Shown here in pieces: positions 42,565 to 52,614 of a stretch of 64,000 nt of DNA. Numbering within the stretch: position 1 is the first letter of the stretch; every line of letters starts with the position of its first letter. Source of the DNA: JBKBKC01 sp046294265 (GTDB lineage: Bacteria > Pseudomonadota > Alphaproteobacteria > Rhodobacterales > Rhodobacteraceae); NCBI GenBank assembly GCA_046294265.1, contig JBKBKC010000013.1, positions 1 to 64,000 on the forward strand. Reading direction: 5' to 3'. Both the position numbers and the translations under genes were made by a program. A model generated the notes under the pieces. That model was not told the origin of the DNA. It ran no database searches and saw only the letters and a program-made list of their open reading frames with translations.

Positions 42565-43896
42565 TCAGACGTAATCGCCCCGCGTCAGGCCGTATTTCGC
42601 CATCTTCTCGTTCAGCGTGCGGCGCGGCAGGCACAGCTCCTCCATCACCGCAACAATGCTGCCCTTGTGGCGGCGCATGGTGTTGTCGATCAGCATGCGC
42701 TCGAAGGCATCGACGTAATCCTTCAGAGGCTTGCCCTCGGTGGTCAGGGCGGGCCCCGCCGCCTCGTTGTCGGCCATCAGCAGGCTGGCGATGGACCCCG
42801 TGCCACGCCGGTTCTGCAGCACCGCACGCTCAGCCACGTTCACCAGCTGGCGCACGTTGCCCGGCCAGGGCGCCTGCAACAGCTGTGCCGCCTCCTGCGC
42901 CATGACCTGCGGCGCCTCGCAGCCATATTCCTCGGCGAATTGTTCGGACAGGCGGGTGAACAGCGTCAGGATATCCTCGCCCCGCGTGCGCAGGGGCGGG
43001 CAGACGATGGTCATGGCGCCCAACCGGTAATAGAGGTCGGGGCGCAGAAGCTGTTCCAGCGTCTTGTCGGGCGCGTGCTGGTTGCAGATGGCGATGATGC
43101 GGGTTTCGGGTGGTGTGCCCTGGTCATTGATGACGGTCAGGAGCCGCGCCTGCAGCGGGCCCGGCATCGCCTCGACATCCTCCAGGCACAGCGTGCCGCC
43201 GCGCGCCTCCTCGATCATCGGCAGGCTGGTGCCGTCCTCGACCGGGCCGAACAGGCGCGAGGACAACTGCTCCTCGGCCCAGGCCGCGCAGTTGATCGTC
43301 ACGAACCGGCGCCCCGCGCGCGGCCCCACGGCATGCAGCGCATGGGCCACCAGCGTCTTGCCCGTGCCCGTCTCACCGTCGATCAGCACATGGCCATCCG
43401 CCTGCCCCAGGTCGAGGATATCCTCGCGCAGCCTGTCCATCACCGCGCTGCGCCCGATCAACTTGGACATGACCGAAGTGCCGTCGGCCAGCTCGCGGCG
43501 CAGCGCGCGGTTGTCCAGCGTCATGCGGCGGGCGTGGGTGGCCTTCTTGGCCAGTTCGGTCATCCGGTCGGGATTGAACGGCTTTTCCAGAAAGTCATAG
43601 GCCCCGATCCGCATCGCCTCCACCGCCATCGGCACGTCGCCGTGGCCGGTGATCATGATCACGGGCAGGCCTGAATCCACGCTCATCAGGCGTTTGAGGA
43701 AGGCCATGCCGTCCATCCCGGGCATCTTGATGTCGCTGACGACAACGCCGGCAAACTCGGCCCCGATCCCCTTCAGCGCCTCCTCGGCGCTGGCATAGGT
43801 TTCGGTGTCGAAACCCGACAGCGCCAGCCACTGGCTGATCGACGCGCGCATGTCGGCCTCGTCATCGACGATCGCCACCTTCATCGCTCGGGCCAT
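42565..43896 (-). CDS. dctD: NtrC-family response regulator DctD lacking the sigma-54 contact loop
   Basis: The 443-residue regulator has a receiver domain (Asp55 in VVSDIKMPG, IVDDEADM acidic pocket), an AAA+ domain with Walker A GETGTGKT, and a Fis-type HTH (HKGSIVAVMEELCLPRRTL). The GAFTGA loop that contacts sigma-54 is absent, replaced by FGPVEDGTSLP, and the Walker B LDE is LED. Paired with the sensor four bases upstream it resembles DctB/DctD control of C4-dicarboxylate uptake; the dct transporter genes are not in the window. Confidence 0.85.
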   Translation of the reverse strand: MARAMKVAIVDDEADMRASISQWLALSGFDTETYASAEEALKGIGAEFAGVVVSDIKMPGMDGMAFLKRLMSVDSGLPVIMITGHGDVPMAVEAMRIGAYDFLEKPFNPDRMTELAKKATHARRMTLDNRALRRELADGTSVMSKLIGRSAVMDRLREDILDLGQADGHVLIDGETGTGKTLVAHALHAVGPRAGRRFVTINCAAWAEEQLSSRLFGPVEDGTSLPMIEEARGGTLCLEDVEAMPGPLQARLLTVINDQGTPPETRIIAICNQHAPDKTLEQLLRPDLYYRLGAMTIVCPPLRTRGEDILTLFTRLSEQFAEEYGCEAPQVMAQEAAQLLQAPWPGNVRQLVNVAERAVLQNRRGTGSIASLLMADNEAAGPALTTEGKPLKDYVDAFERMLIDNTMRRHKGSIVAVMEELCLPRRTLNEKMAKYGLTRGDYV

Positions 43897-43900
43897 CCGT

Positions 43901-45742
43901 TTACTCCGCTGCTTCCAGATCGCGCTTCAGTATCGGCAACTGCACCTCGAACACAGCCCCGCCGCCTTCACCGTTGCGTGCGGTCAGCCGCCCGCCCAGA
44001 TCGGTGACGATGCCGGACGAAATGGCAAGGCCCAGACCCACCCCCTCGCCCGGCTTCTTGGTGGTGTAGAACGGTTCGAACAGGTTATCGAGCTCGGTTA
44101 TTCCGTGGCCGTTGTCGCGCACCGACAGCCGCACGCTGTCATCTTCTGCCAGCGTCAGGTCGATGCGGGGGTCGGCCACGCCCTTGGTCGCATCGAGGGC
44201 GTTGCGCAGCAGGTTGATGATGACCTGCTCCAGCCGGATGCGGTCGGCCATCACCATCACGGGCTTGCGCGGCACATGGCGGGTGATGCGCACCACGCGG
44301 GCCTTGAGCTGCGGCTCCATCATCGACAGGGCCGAGGACAGGCTGGTGCGCACATCCACCGCCTCGAAGGCCTCGCCGCCCTTTCGGGCATAGGATTTCA
44401 GCTGCCGGGTGATCGCGCCCATCCGTTCGATCAGATCGTCGATGCGCTGGAACGACGACAGCGCCTCTTCCGGGCGGCGGCGCTGCACCAAAAGCCGTGC
44501 ACCCGCAAGATATGTCTTCATCGCCGCCAGCGGCTGGTTCAGCTCATGGCTCACCGCCGCCGACATCTCGCCCAGGGCGGCAAGCTTGGAGGATTGCGCC
44601 AGCGTCGCCTCGGCCACGGCGAGATCCTTGCGCACCTTCTCGCGCTCGGCGATGGCGCGTTGCAGCCTCGCGTTCAGCAGTCGCAGTTCCGCCGATTCGC
44701 GCTGAAAGCTGATGGTCCGCGACCAGGCCCGCCGCGACAGCATGTAAAAGGTGGCCGCCAGCAGGATGGCAAAGCCCATGATCTCCAGCGCCAGCACCGA
44801 ATTCACACGCTCGCGCACGGAATTCAGCGCGGTAAAGGTAACGATGCGCCAGCCGCGGAAGGGCACCCGCGCCTCGGTGCGGATCACCGCCTCGCCGCGC
44901 ACATAGGCGTCGGGCGGGTCCTGCGCCCAGTCGGCTGCCAGCTGCACCGCGCGCCGAATGGCCGAGGGCGGGTCCTGCACCGCCAGCGCCTCGTCCACCT
45001 TGCGGCCACGCCAGCGCGGCTCGGTGGACAGGATCACTCGGCCCTCGCTGTCGGTCACCAGCACCGCATCCGTCAGCCCCGCCCAAGAGCGTTCGTATTT
45101 GTGCAGATCGACCGAGATCACCACCACGCCCATCAGCCGGTTCTCGGCCGAGATGGAGCGGGAATAGGTGAAATCGGTGGCACCGCCCGCGCGCGGCGCG
45201 GCCGTGAACACTGTGTCCTTGGTGCGCTGCGCATCCACGAAATAGGGGGCGGCACGGTGGTTCGAGCCCAGAAGGTTACGGTTGGTGGCCCCCACCACCC
45301 GTCCGTCGCGATCAAGTAGCAGGATCGAGGCGGCGCCGATCTCGGACTGGAACGAGATCAGGCGCTGCGAAGTCGAGGCATAGGTGCCCGCTGACAGCGC
45401 GCGGATCAGTTCGGGGTCGCGCGACAGCAGGAGCGGCACGATCGAGGTGCGCTGCAATTCGCTCACCAGATTGCCGGAATAGAGCGCAAGCCGGACCTCC
45501 GCCCGGTTGCGCGTGCTTTCCGAAAACCGCTCGGTCAGCCAGGTGTTGGTGACCAGAACCACCGCCACCGCCGCCAGCACCAGCCCGGCCACCATAAGCC
45601 GCAACGCCCAGGGCAGACCCTGCGGCAGCGGCGACGGGGCCACGACTGGCTGCAGGTCGGGCGGCAGCGTCGCATCCGCCACTAGCGGCGGCGCGAAATC
45701 CCCCGGCGGGGGGGCTGCGACTGGCGGGGACGCATCGGTCAT
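43901..45742 (-). CDS. dctB: DctB-type sensor histidine kinase
   Basis: The 613-residue kinase has a Pro-rich N-terminus, a transmembrane helix at about residues 46-66, a periplasmic double-PAS (Cache) sensor region, a second helix near 315-335 and a coiled linker. The H-box is GEMSAAVSHELNQPLAAMKTY, and the ATPase has NLLRNALDA, DNGHGI and GLGLAIS. The gene order dctB-dctD with a four-base gap and the LNQPLAAMK H-box fit the C4-dicarboxylate kinase group. The start at 45742 is preferred to an Arg-rich 47-residue extension. Confidence 0.88.
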   Translation of the reverse strand: MTDASPPVAAPPPGDFAPPLVADATLPPDLQPVVAPSPLPQGLPWALRLMVAGLVLAAVAVVLVTNTWLTERFSESTRNRAEVRLALYSGNLVSELQRTSIVPLLLSRDPELIRALSAGTYASTSQRLISFQSEIGAASILLLDRDGRVVGATNRNLLGSNHRAAPYFVDAQRTKDTVFTAAPRAGGATDFTYSRSISAENRLMGVVVISVDLHKYERSWAGLTDAVLVTDSEGRVILSTEPRWRGRKVDEALAVQDPPSAIRRAVQLAADWAQDPPDAYVRGEAVIRTEARVPFRGWRIVTFTALNSVRERVNSVLALEIMGFAILLAATFYMLSRRAWSRTISFQRESAELRLLNARLQRAIAEREKVRKDLAVAEATLAQSSKLAALGEMSAAVSHELNQPLAAMKTYLAGARLLVQRRRPEEALSSFQRIDDLIERMGAITRQLKSYARKGGEAFEAVDVRTSLSSALSMMEPQLKARVVRITRHVPRKPVMVMADRIRLEQVIINLLRNALDATKGVADPRIDLTLAEDDSVRLSVRDNGHGITELDNLFEPFYTTKKPGEGVGLGLAISSGIVTDLGGRLTARNGEGGGAVFEVQLPILKRDLEAAE

Positions 45743-45809
45743 GGCGCCGATCCTAGGCCCTGCGGGAGGATGGCTCAAGCACGCAGCGCGGGGGCGGGCG
45801 GCGGGCGGG

Positions 45810-46478
45810 TCAGACCGGCGCCGCCTCGCCGACCAACGCGCGGAAAATCGCCGCGCCGTCCTGCGATCCCTGCCCCTCCTCAATGGCGCGTTCGGGATGC
45901 GGCATCATTCCGAGCACGCGGCGGTTGGCCGAGAGCACCCCGGCGATGTCGGCCATCGAGCCGTTGGGGTTTTGCGCATAGGTCAGCGCGATGCGGTCCT
46001 CGCCCGCCAGCCGCGCCAGCGTATCGGCATCGGCGGTATAGTTGCCGTCGTGATGTGCCACCGGGATGCGCAGCGCCTGCCCTGCGGAAAAGGCGGCGGT
46101 GAAGGCGCTTTCGCGCGTTGCCACGCGCAACTCCACCGTCTTGCAGATGAACCGCAGGCCCGCGTTGCGCATCAGAACGCCGGGCAGCAGGCCCATCTCG
46201 GTCAGCACCTGGAACCCGTTGCAGATGCCCAGCACATAGCCGCCACCGGCCGCATGGCCAGCGATGGCCGACGAAATGGGCGAGCGCGCGGCGATGGCCC
46301 CGCAGCGCAGGTAGTCGCCAAACGAGAACCCGCCCGGAATGCCCACGACATCGGTGCCCGCGGGAAGGCTGGTATCCTTGTGCCAGACCCGTGCCACCTC
46401 TGCGCCCGCCCGCTCAAAGGCCAGCGCCAGATCGCGGTCGCAATTCGAACCGGGGTAGGTGATGACGGCAGCTTTCAT
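45810..46478 (-). CDS. purQ: Phosphoribosylformylglycinamidine synthase glutaminase subunit PurQ
   Basis: The 222-residue class I glutamine amidotransferase supplies ammonia to PurL for purine synthesis. The catalytic triad is Cys86 (LGICNGFQVL) and His/Glu in MMPHPERA; GIPGGFSFGDYLRCG is typical of PurQ. The ATG at 46478 begins the conserved MKAAVITYPGSNCD. No purS is next to it: the upstream neighbour is the tup regulator. Confidence 0.95.
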   Translation of the reverse strand: MKAAVITYPGSNCDRDLALAFERAGAEVARVWHKDTSLPAGTDVVGIPGGFSFGDYLRCGAIAARSPISSAIAGHAAGGGYVLGICNGFQVLTEMGLLPGVLMRNAGLRFICKTVELRVATRESAFTAAFSAGQALRIPVAHHDGNYTADADTLARLAGEDRIALTYAQNPNGSMADIAGVLSANRRVLGMMPHPERAIEEGQGSQDGAAIFRALVGEAAPV

Positions 46479-46577
46479 GGCGTCTCCGCGGGGCCGACAT
46501 GGCGGTTTGCACGTTCCTAGCGCGAAGCCGCGCGCCCTGCCAGAGGTCACAGAAGTGCGCGATGGCGCAAAATACCC

Positions 46578-47501
46578 TCAGCCGTTCCACCGCACGCGGC
46601 CAAGGTCGCCGAGGTCATACCCCCCCAGATGGTCGGCGCGCCGCGTGAGCGTATCAGAGCGGGCAAAGGCCAGCAGGGACTGGAACGGCGGCTCGAAATA
46701 ATCGCGCCGGGTGATCGCAAGGTCAAAGCTTTCATCGGTGACCAGCGGCAGAAAGCCCAGAGGCCCCGCCGCCGCCTGCAGGCCAAGGCCCAGATCGGCC
46801 TCGCCCGTCTCGATCAGCATGGCGAGGTCGGCGTGGGTGTCGGCGGGACGCGCGAGCAGGGTCAGGTCGGCCCGGCACAGCCCCGCGCGCATCAGGAGCA
46901 CATCCAGCAGCCGCGTCGATCCCGCGCCCTCGGCCCGCGCGGCAAAGCGCAGGCCACGCGCGGCGGCATCGGCCAGGCCGGTGATCCCCAGAGGGTTGCC
47001 GCGCGCGGTCAGCAGGCCCTGCGTGCGGCGCGCCCAGTGGATCAGCACATGGCGCGGGCCCGGCAGGTGCGCCCGCACCGCCGCGATGTTCCAACCGCCC
47101 GTCCCGGGGTCCAGCAGGTGGATGCCCGCCAGCACCGCGCGCCCCGCCGCGAGGTCGTCCAGGCCCTGCCCCGACCCGCGCGCCAGCACCGCCAGCCCGC
47201 TGCCCGACTGGCGCAGCGCCCATTCCAGCAGCGGATCGTTCGATCCGGCATAGATCGGGGGCGCAGGCGCGATCCCGGCCGCGGGCAGGTCTGTCTGCGC
47301 CTCCAGCCAGGCATCGACCAGGCGGCGCGGGAACAGGAGTTTGCCGGTGGCGCGGGTGAACGGGATCGTCTGGCGTGCCACCATCTCGTAGATCGTGCGC
47401 TCCTTCACCCGCAAATACCCGGCGACCTCCGCCGTCGTCATCAGGGCCGAGGCGGGCAGCGCCCCGGGTTCGGGTGGGTCGGAGGCGTGTGGCACCTGCA
47501 T
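46578..47501 (-). CDS. HTH regulator with periplasmic-binding-protein-like domain, probable tungstate/molybdate-responsive regulator
   Basis: The 307-residue cytoplasmic protein has an excisionase/MerR-like HTH (residues 20-70, MTTAEVAGYLRVKERTIYEM) and a C-terminal PBP-like domain (about 85-290) with AGSNDPLLEWAL, LTARGNPLGI and ETGEADLGLGLQAAA, as in oxyanion-sensing regulators such as ModE-independent repressors. It is divergent from tupBCA, with 87 bases between start codons, so it probably controls that operon in response to tungstate or molybdate. The sensed ligand is inference. Confidence 0.78.
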   Translation of the reverse strand: MQVPHASDPPEPGALPASALMTTAEVAGYLRVKERTIYEMVARQTIPFTRATGKLLFPRRLVDAWLEAQTDLPAAGIAPAPPIYAGSNDPLLEWALRQSGSGLAVLARGSGQGLDDLAAGRAVLAGIHLLDPGTGGWNIAAVRAHLPGPRHVLIHWARRTQGLLTARGNPLGITGLADAAARGLRFAARAEGAGSTRLLDVLLMRAGLCRADLTLLARPADTHADLAMLIETGEADLGLGLQAAAGPLGFLPLVTDESFDLAITRRDYFEPPFQSLLAFARSDTLTRRADHLGGYDLGDLGRVRWNG

Positions 47502-47588
47502 TTCTCTGCAATCGCATGCAAATCTTACATGATTGATTCCTACTTTGCTTTCTGCTCTTTTTCCAATGGTTTTCGGAAGGAATGACGG
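47502..47588. promoter_or_regulatory. Divergent control region of the tup operon and its regulator
   Basis: This 87-base spacer is much richer in A/T than its surroundings (TTACATGATTGATTCC and a TTTGCTTTCTGCTCTTTT stretch), as expected for overlapping promoters. A small symmetric motif, TGCAATCGCATGCA, is a candidate operator. AAGGAA eight bases before the GTG serves tupB. Confidence 0.5.
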
Positions 47589-48284
47589 GTGGACGGCCCC
47601 TTCGCAACCGCGCTCGCGCTGATCGCCTATGGCGATGCGGCCCTGATGCAGATCATCGGGCTGTCACTGCGCGTGACGCTGAGCGCTGTGCTGATCGCCT
47701 GCCTTGTCGGCCTGCCGCTGGGGGCGGCGCTGGCACTGGCGCGGTTTCCGGGTCGCGGGGCGGTGATCGTGGGGTTCAACGCGCTCATGGGGCTGCCGCC
47801 GGTGGTGGCGGGGCTGGGCGTCTATCTGATGCTGTCGCGGTCGGGGCCGCTGGGCCCGCTCGCGCTGTTGTTCACGCCCGAGGCCATGATCATCGCGCAG
47901 ACCCTGCTGATCCTGCCCATCGTGGCGTCGCTGACCCGATCGGTCGTCGAGGATCTGTGGGCCGAATACCGCGAACAGCTGCGCAGCCTGGGTGCGGGGC
48001 GGCTGCGCGCCATGCCGACGCTGCTGTGGGACGGGCGGGTGTCGTTGCTGACCGGGGTGCTGGCCGGGTTCGGGCGGGCCAGCGCCGAGGTGGGCGCGGT
48101 GCTGATCGTGGGCGGCAACATCGCCGGGCACACCCGCACGATGACCACGGCGATCACGCTGGAGACCAGCCGCGGCAACCTCGGGCAGGCGGTGGCGCTG
48201 GGGATCATCCTGATGGCGCTGACGCTTGGGCTGAACGCCGCCGCCTGGGCGGCCGGCCAATGGGCGCGGGGACGGCTGGCATGA
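47589..48284 (+). CDS. tupB: Tungstate ABC transporter permease TupB
   Basis: The 231-residue inner-membrane permease has about five helices and the EAA-type loop (EDLWAEYREQLRSLGAGRL). VGFNALMGLPPVVAGLGVYLMLSRSGPLG and FGRASAEVGAVLIVGGNI are typical of tungstate/molybdate-type permeases. Translation starts at GTG 47589; an ATG at 47582 is in another frame. The stop overlaps tupC (ATGA). Confidence 0.88.
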   Translation: MDGPFATALALIAYGDAALMQIIGLSLRVTLSAVLIACLVGLPLGAALALARFPGRGAVIVGFNALMGLPPVVAGLGVYLMLSRSGPLGPLALLFTPEAMIIAQTLLILPIVASLTRSVVEDLWAEYREQLRSLGAGRLRAMPTLLWDGRVSLLTGVLAGFGRASAEVGAVLIVGGNIAGHTRTMTTAITLETSRGNLGQAVALGIILMALTLGLNAAAWAAGQWARGRLA

Positions 48285-49012
48285 TGCATGCGCGCGATCC
48301 CGTGCCCGCGATCCTGCCGCTGACGCTGACGGGCGCGGGCTATGCCGTGGCAGGCATACCGTTGCTGGCCGACCTGACGCTGCGCATCGCGGCGGGGCGC
48401 AGGCTTGTCGTGATGGGCGCCAACGGCGCGGGCAAGAGCCTGTTCCTGCGCCTCTGCCACGGGCTGATAGAGCCCACGTCGGGCGCGCGGCTCTGGGCAG
48501 ACGGCTCTGCCCGGCCCAAGGCACAGGCAATGGTGTTCCAGCGGCCCGTCCTCTTGCGCCGGTCCGTCGCGGCCAACCTCGACTATCCGCTTGCGCTGGC
48601 CGGGCTGCCCCGCCCTGCCCGGCGCGACACGGTGGCGCGCACGCTCGACCGGTTCGGCCTGACCTCGATGGCGGACCGGCCCGCACGCCTGCTGTCGGGG
48701 GGCGAACAGCAGCGGCTGGCGCTGGCCCGCGCCTGGGCGATGCGCCCGCAGGTGCTGTTCCTCGATGAGCCGTCCTCCGCGCTCGACCCCTCGGCCACGC
48801 GGATCATCGAAGAGATGATCCTGCAGTTCGCGGGCGAGGGGATCACCATCGTCATGACCACGCACAACCAGGGCCAGGCCCGGCGCCTGGCCCAGGACGT
48901 GGCCTTCCTGCATCGCGGGCGGCTGGTCGAGCATCGGCCCGCCGCCGACTTTTTTGCGGGACCGGAGGCGCCTGAGGCGCGCGCCTTTCTGGCGGGCGAC
49001 CTGATCTGGTAA
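48281..49012 (+). CDS. tupC: Tungstate ABC transporter ATPase TupC
   Basis: The 243-residue ATPase has Walker A GANGAGKS, signature LLSGGEQQRLALARA, Walker B VLFLDEPSSALDP and the H-loop TTHNQGQA. It couples ATP hydrolysis to import through TupB. The start ATG at 48281 overlaps the tupB stop; the longer frame through tupB is a shadow. Confidence 0.9.
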   Translation: MMHARDPVPAILPLTLTGAGYAVAGIPLLADLTLRIAAGRRLVVMGANGAGKSLFLRLCHGLIEPTSGARLWADGSARPKAQAMVFQRPVLLRRSVAANLDYPLALAGLPRPARRDTVARTLDRFGLTSMADRPARLLSGGEQQRLALARAWAMRPQVLFLDEPSSALDPSATRIIEEMILQFAGEGITIVMTTHNQGQARRLAQDVAFLHRGRLVEHRPAADFFAGPEAPEARAFLAGDLIW

Positions 49013-49032
49013 GCACCCATAGGATCGACCCG

Positions 49033-49845
49033 ATGCCCAGCAGCCGCCGATTTATTCTGTCCGCCCTGTCCGGCCTTGCCATGATGGGAGCGTGGCCTGC
49101 CCAGGCGCAGGATTTCATCACCGTCGCCTCCACCACCTCGACCGAAAATTCGGGGCTGTTCGGGCATATCCTGCCGATCTTTGAGGCCGAGACGGGCATT
49201 GCGGTGCGCGTGGTGTCGCAAGGCACCGGCCAGGCGCTGGAAACCGGTCGGCGAGGTGATGCCGATGTGGTGTTCGTCCATGCCCGTGCGCAGGAAGAGG
49301 CTTTCGTGGCCGAGGGTTACGGGGTGCGGCGGTTCGACGTGATGTATAATGATTTTGTCATTGTCGGTCCGGGCGACGATCCGGCCGGATTGCGCGGCGC
49401 GACCGATGCCGCCGCGGCCATGGCCCGGATCGCCTCGGCGGGCGCGTCCTTTGCCTCGCGCGGCGACGACAGCGGCACCCATGCGGCCGAAATTGCCCTC
49501 TGGGCCACAGCCGGGATCGAGCCTGCGGGTGCATGGTATCTGTCCACCGGGTCGGGCATGGGGGCCACGCTGAACATGGCCGTCCAGGTTCGCGCCTACG
49601 CCCTGACCGACCGCGGCACATGGCTGACCTTTGCCAACCGTGGCCCGCTGGAGATCGTGTTCGAGGGCGATCCAGTGATGTTCAACCCTTACGGCATCAT
49701 CCTGGTGAACCCCGACCGCCACCCGCATGTGAAGGCCGCGCAGGGTCAGGCCTTCATCGACTGGATGATTTCGGAGGTCGGCCAGGCCGCCATCGCGGGC
49801 TTTTCCCCGGGCGGCGAGCAATTGTTCTTTCCCACCGCAAGATAG
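49033..49845 (+). CDS. tupA: Tungstate-binding periplasmic protein TupA
   Basis: The 270-residue protein has a signal peptide (SRRFILSALSGLAMMG, cleavage after AQA; the twin Arg leaves Tat export possible). The mature protein starts with the TupA signature ASTTSTENSG, then GTGQALETGRRGDADVVFVH and GDDSGTHAAE, typical of the tungstate-binding group. TupA supplies tungstate for W-pterin enzymes such as formate dehydrogenases. The order B-C-A, with the binding protein last, is unusual; tupABC is more common. Confidence 0.92.
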   Translation: MPSSRRFILSALSGLAMMGAWPAQAQDFITVASTTSTENSGLFGHILPIFEAETGIAVRVVSQGTGQALETGRRGDADVVFVHARAQEEAFVAEGYGVRRFDVMYNDFVIVGPGDDPAGLRGATDAAAAMARIASAGASFASRGDDSGTHAAEIALWATAGIEPAGAWYLSTGSGMGATLNMAVQVRAYALTDRGTWLTFANRGPLEIVFEGDPVMFNPYGIILVNPDRHPHVKAAQGQAFIDWMISEVGQAAIAGFSPGGEQLFFPTAR

Positions 49846-49977
49846 CGCGGCGCGGCCCTTTCCTTGCCCCAATGTGCGGCGACACCCGTTGGCGCGGGCG
49901 CTGTTCATCAATCTGACGCAGCTTCTTTGCCGTGCTGTCTCACATCCGCGCTATCCGACGTGGGTAGGAGTGAACCC

Positions 49978-50783
<806 letters not shown>

Positions 50784-50787
<4 letters not shown>

Positions 50788-51683
50788 AGACGACGATGAT
50801 GATGGCGGCGGTTGCGGCCCTGGTGGCAGCTCCCGCGCTGGCGGCCGATGCCTGCAAGGGCGACGGCGAACTGGTGTTCGCGGTGGTTCCTGCCGAGAAC
50901 GCGCAAGGCTCGATGGATCGCTTCACGCCCACGGCCGACTATCTGGGCAGCCAGCTGGGCACCAAGGTCACGCTGCGCGTCGCCTCGGACTACGCCGCGG
51001 TGATCGAAGGCCACAAGGCCGGAAACATCCACATCGGCTGGCATGGCCCGGGGTCCTTCGCCCGCGCCTATCAGGTGACCGACGGCAATGTGACTCCGTT
51101 CGCCGCGCTGAACAACAACGGCGTCGTGGGTTACTATGCCGTGCTCTACGTCAAGGCCGACAGCCCCTACCAGACGCTGGCCGACCTGAAGGGCAAGAAG
51201 CTGGGCCTGGTCGATCCGAACTCGACCTCGGGCAACTTCGCCGTCAGGTTCTTCATGGACCGCGACGACAAGATCATCCCCGAGCAGTATTTCTCGGACG
51301 TGGTTTTTGCGGGCAGCCATGAGAACGCGGTGATCGCGGTGCAGCAGGGCACTGTGGACGCGGGCGCCAACTGGTGGGACAGCGAGGACGCCTCGAACCT
51401 GCTGCAAATGGCCAACAAGGGCATGGTGAAGGCCGAGGATTTCCGCATCGTCTGGAAATCGCCGCTGCTGGCCGGTTCGCCGCTGATCTATGTCAACAGC
51501 CTGTCGGACGGCTGCAAGGCCGCGATCCAGACGGCGTTCATCGACATGGTGAAGAACTCGCCTGAGACCTATGCCAAGTTCAACGACGGCAAAGGCTTGG
51601 GCTTCCTGCCGGTCGAGCTTGAGGATTACCGCGACTCGATGGCGATGATCGAGTATGTGGATGCGCTGCGGAAGAAGCAGTAA
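50784..51683 (+). CDS. phnD: Phosphonate-type periplasmic binding protein PhnD (system 1)
   Basis: The 299-residue protein has a signal peptide (cleavage after ALA, residue 20) and the PhnD-family pattern: AVVPAENAQ at the start of the mature protein, HIGWHGPGSFARAY, KADSPYQTLADLKGKKLG, DPNSTSGNF and GTVDAGANWWD. It delivers the ligand to the two PhnE permeases. The start overlaps phnC (ATGA). It is about one-third identical by eye to the system 2 protein at 54295. Confidence 0.9.
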
Positions 51684-51692
51684 GGACAAAAG

Positions 51693-51723
51693 GTTGCAGG
51701 CCCCGCCGCGGGGCCTGCAACCG
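51693..51723. repeat. Perfect 13-bp hairpin between phnD and phnE
   Basis: GGTTGCAGGCCCC (51693-51705) pairs with GGGGCCTGCAACC (51711-51723), loop GCCGC. No T-run follows. Its place after the binding-protein gene fits a 3'-stabilising or attenuating element that keeps phnCD mRNA above phnE mRNA. It is not found in system 2. Confidence 0.85.
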
Positions 51724-51731
51724 CCTTCATC

Positions 51732-52613
51732 ATGACAGCCCGCATCCCTGCACTTGCCCCCGAACGCGCCACCGCGATCCGCAGCGCCTATGCCGAAGTG
51801 CAGCGCGCCAAGCGCATGCGAACACTTGGCGGCCTTGCGGTCCTGACCGTGCTGTGCCTGATCGCCGCCTGGATGGCCGAGGTCAGCCCGACCCGGTTCG
51901 CCGAGGGGATCCCGCGGTTCTTCAACTATTTCGCCAACCTCGTCCCCAAGCTGTCGTTCGCCACCTTCTGGTTTGACATGGGCGAGTGGTACTGGGGCCT
52001 GAAGCGCTGGACGCGGCTGCTGTTCGACACGATCCTTATCGCCTACACCGGCACGATCATCGGCGCGCTGATCGGGGGCTATCTGTCCTTCGTCGCTGCG
52101 GGCACCCTCAACAGCGCCAAGTGGCTGGTGTTCATCACCCGCCGCTTTCTGGAATTCTGCCGCACCGTGCCCGAGATCGTGTTTGCGCTGATCTTCATCG
52201 TGGCCTTCGGTCTTGGGCCCCTGCCCGGCGTGATGGCGATTGCGCTGCACACCATCGGCGCGCTGGGAAAGCTGTTCTCCGAGGTCAACGAGAACGCCAG
52301 CCTCAAGCCGGTCGAGGGCATGATCTCGACGGGCGGCGGCTGGCACGCGGCGATGATATTCGGCGTCTTGCCGCAGGTGATGCCCAACTTCGTGAGTTAT
52401 GCCCTGTTGAGGTTCGAGGTCAACATCCGCGGCGCCGCCGTCATGGGCTTTGTCGGAGCGGGCGGCATCGGGCAGGAACTGGTGACAGCGATCCGGCAAT
52501 TCTACTACTCCGACATCTCGGCGATCCTGCTGATGATCATTGCGACCGTAATGGTCGTGGACATCCTGACCGAAAAGCTGCGCCACGCGATCATCGGGCG
52601 GGAGGGGCACTGA
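51732..52613 (+). CDS. phnE: Phosphonate-type ABC permease PhnE, first of pair (system 1)
   Basis: The 293-residue permease has about six transmembrane segments and the coupling loop LHTIGALGKLFSEVNEN. FCRTVPEIVFALIFIVAFGLGPLPG and VMGFVGAGGIGQEL are characteristic of PhnE. It begins after the hairpin, and the next gene starts two bases after its stop. Two different PhnE subunits presumably form a heterodimer. Confidence 0.9.
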   Translation: MTARIPALAPERATAIRSAYAEVQRAKRMRTLGGLAVLTVLCLIAAWMAEVSPTRFAEGIPRFFNYFANLVPKLSFATFWFDMGEWYWGLKRWTRLLFDTILIAYTGTIIGALIGGYLSFVAAGTLNSAKWLVFITRRFLEFCRTVPEIVFALIFIVAFGLGPLPGVMAIALHTIGALGKLFSEVNENASLKPVEGMISTGGGWHAAMIFGVLPQVMPNFVSYALLRFEVNIRGAAVMGFVGAGGIGQELVTAIRQFYYSDISAILLMIIATVMVVDILTEKLRHAIIGREGH

Positions 52614-52614
52614 C

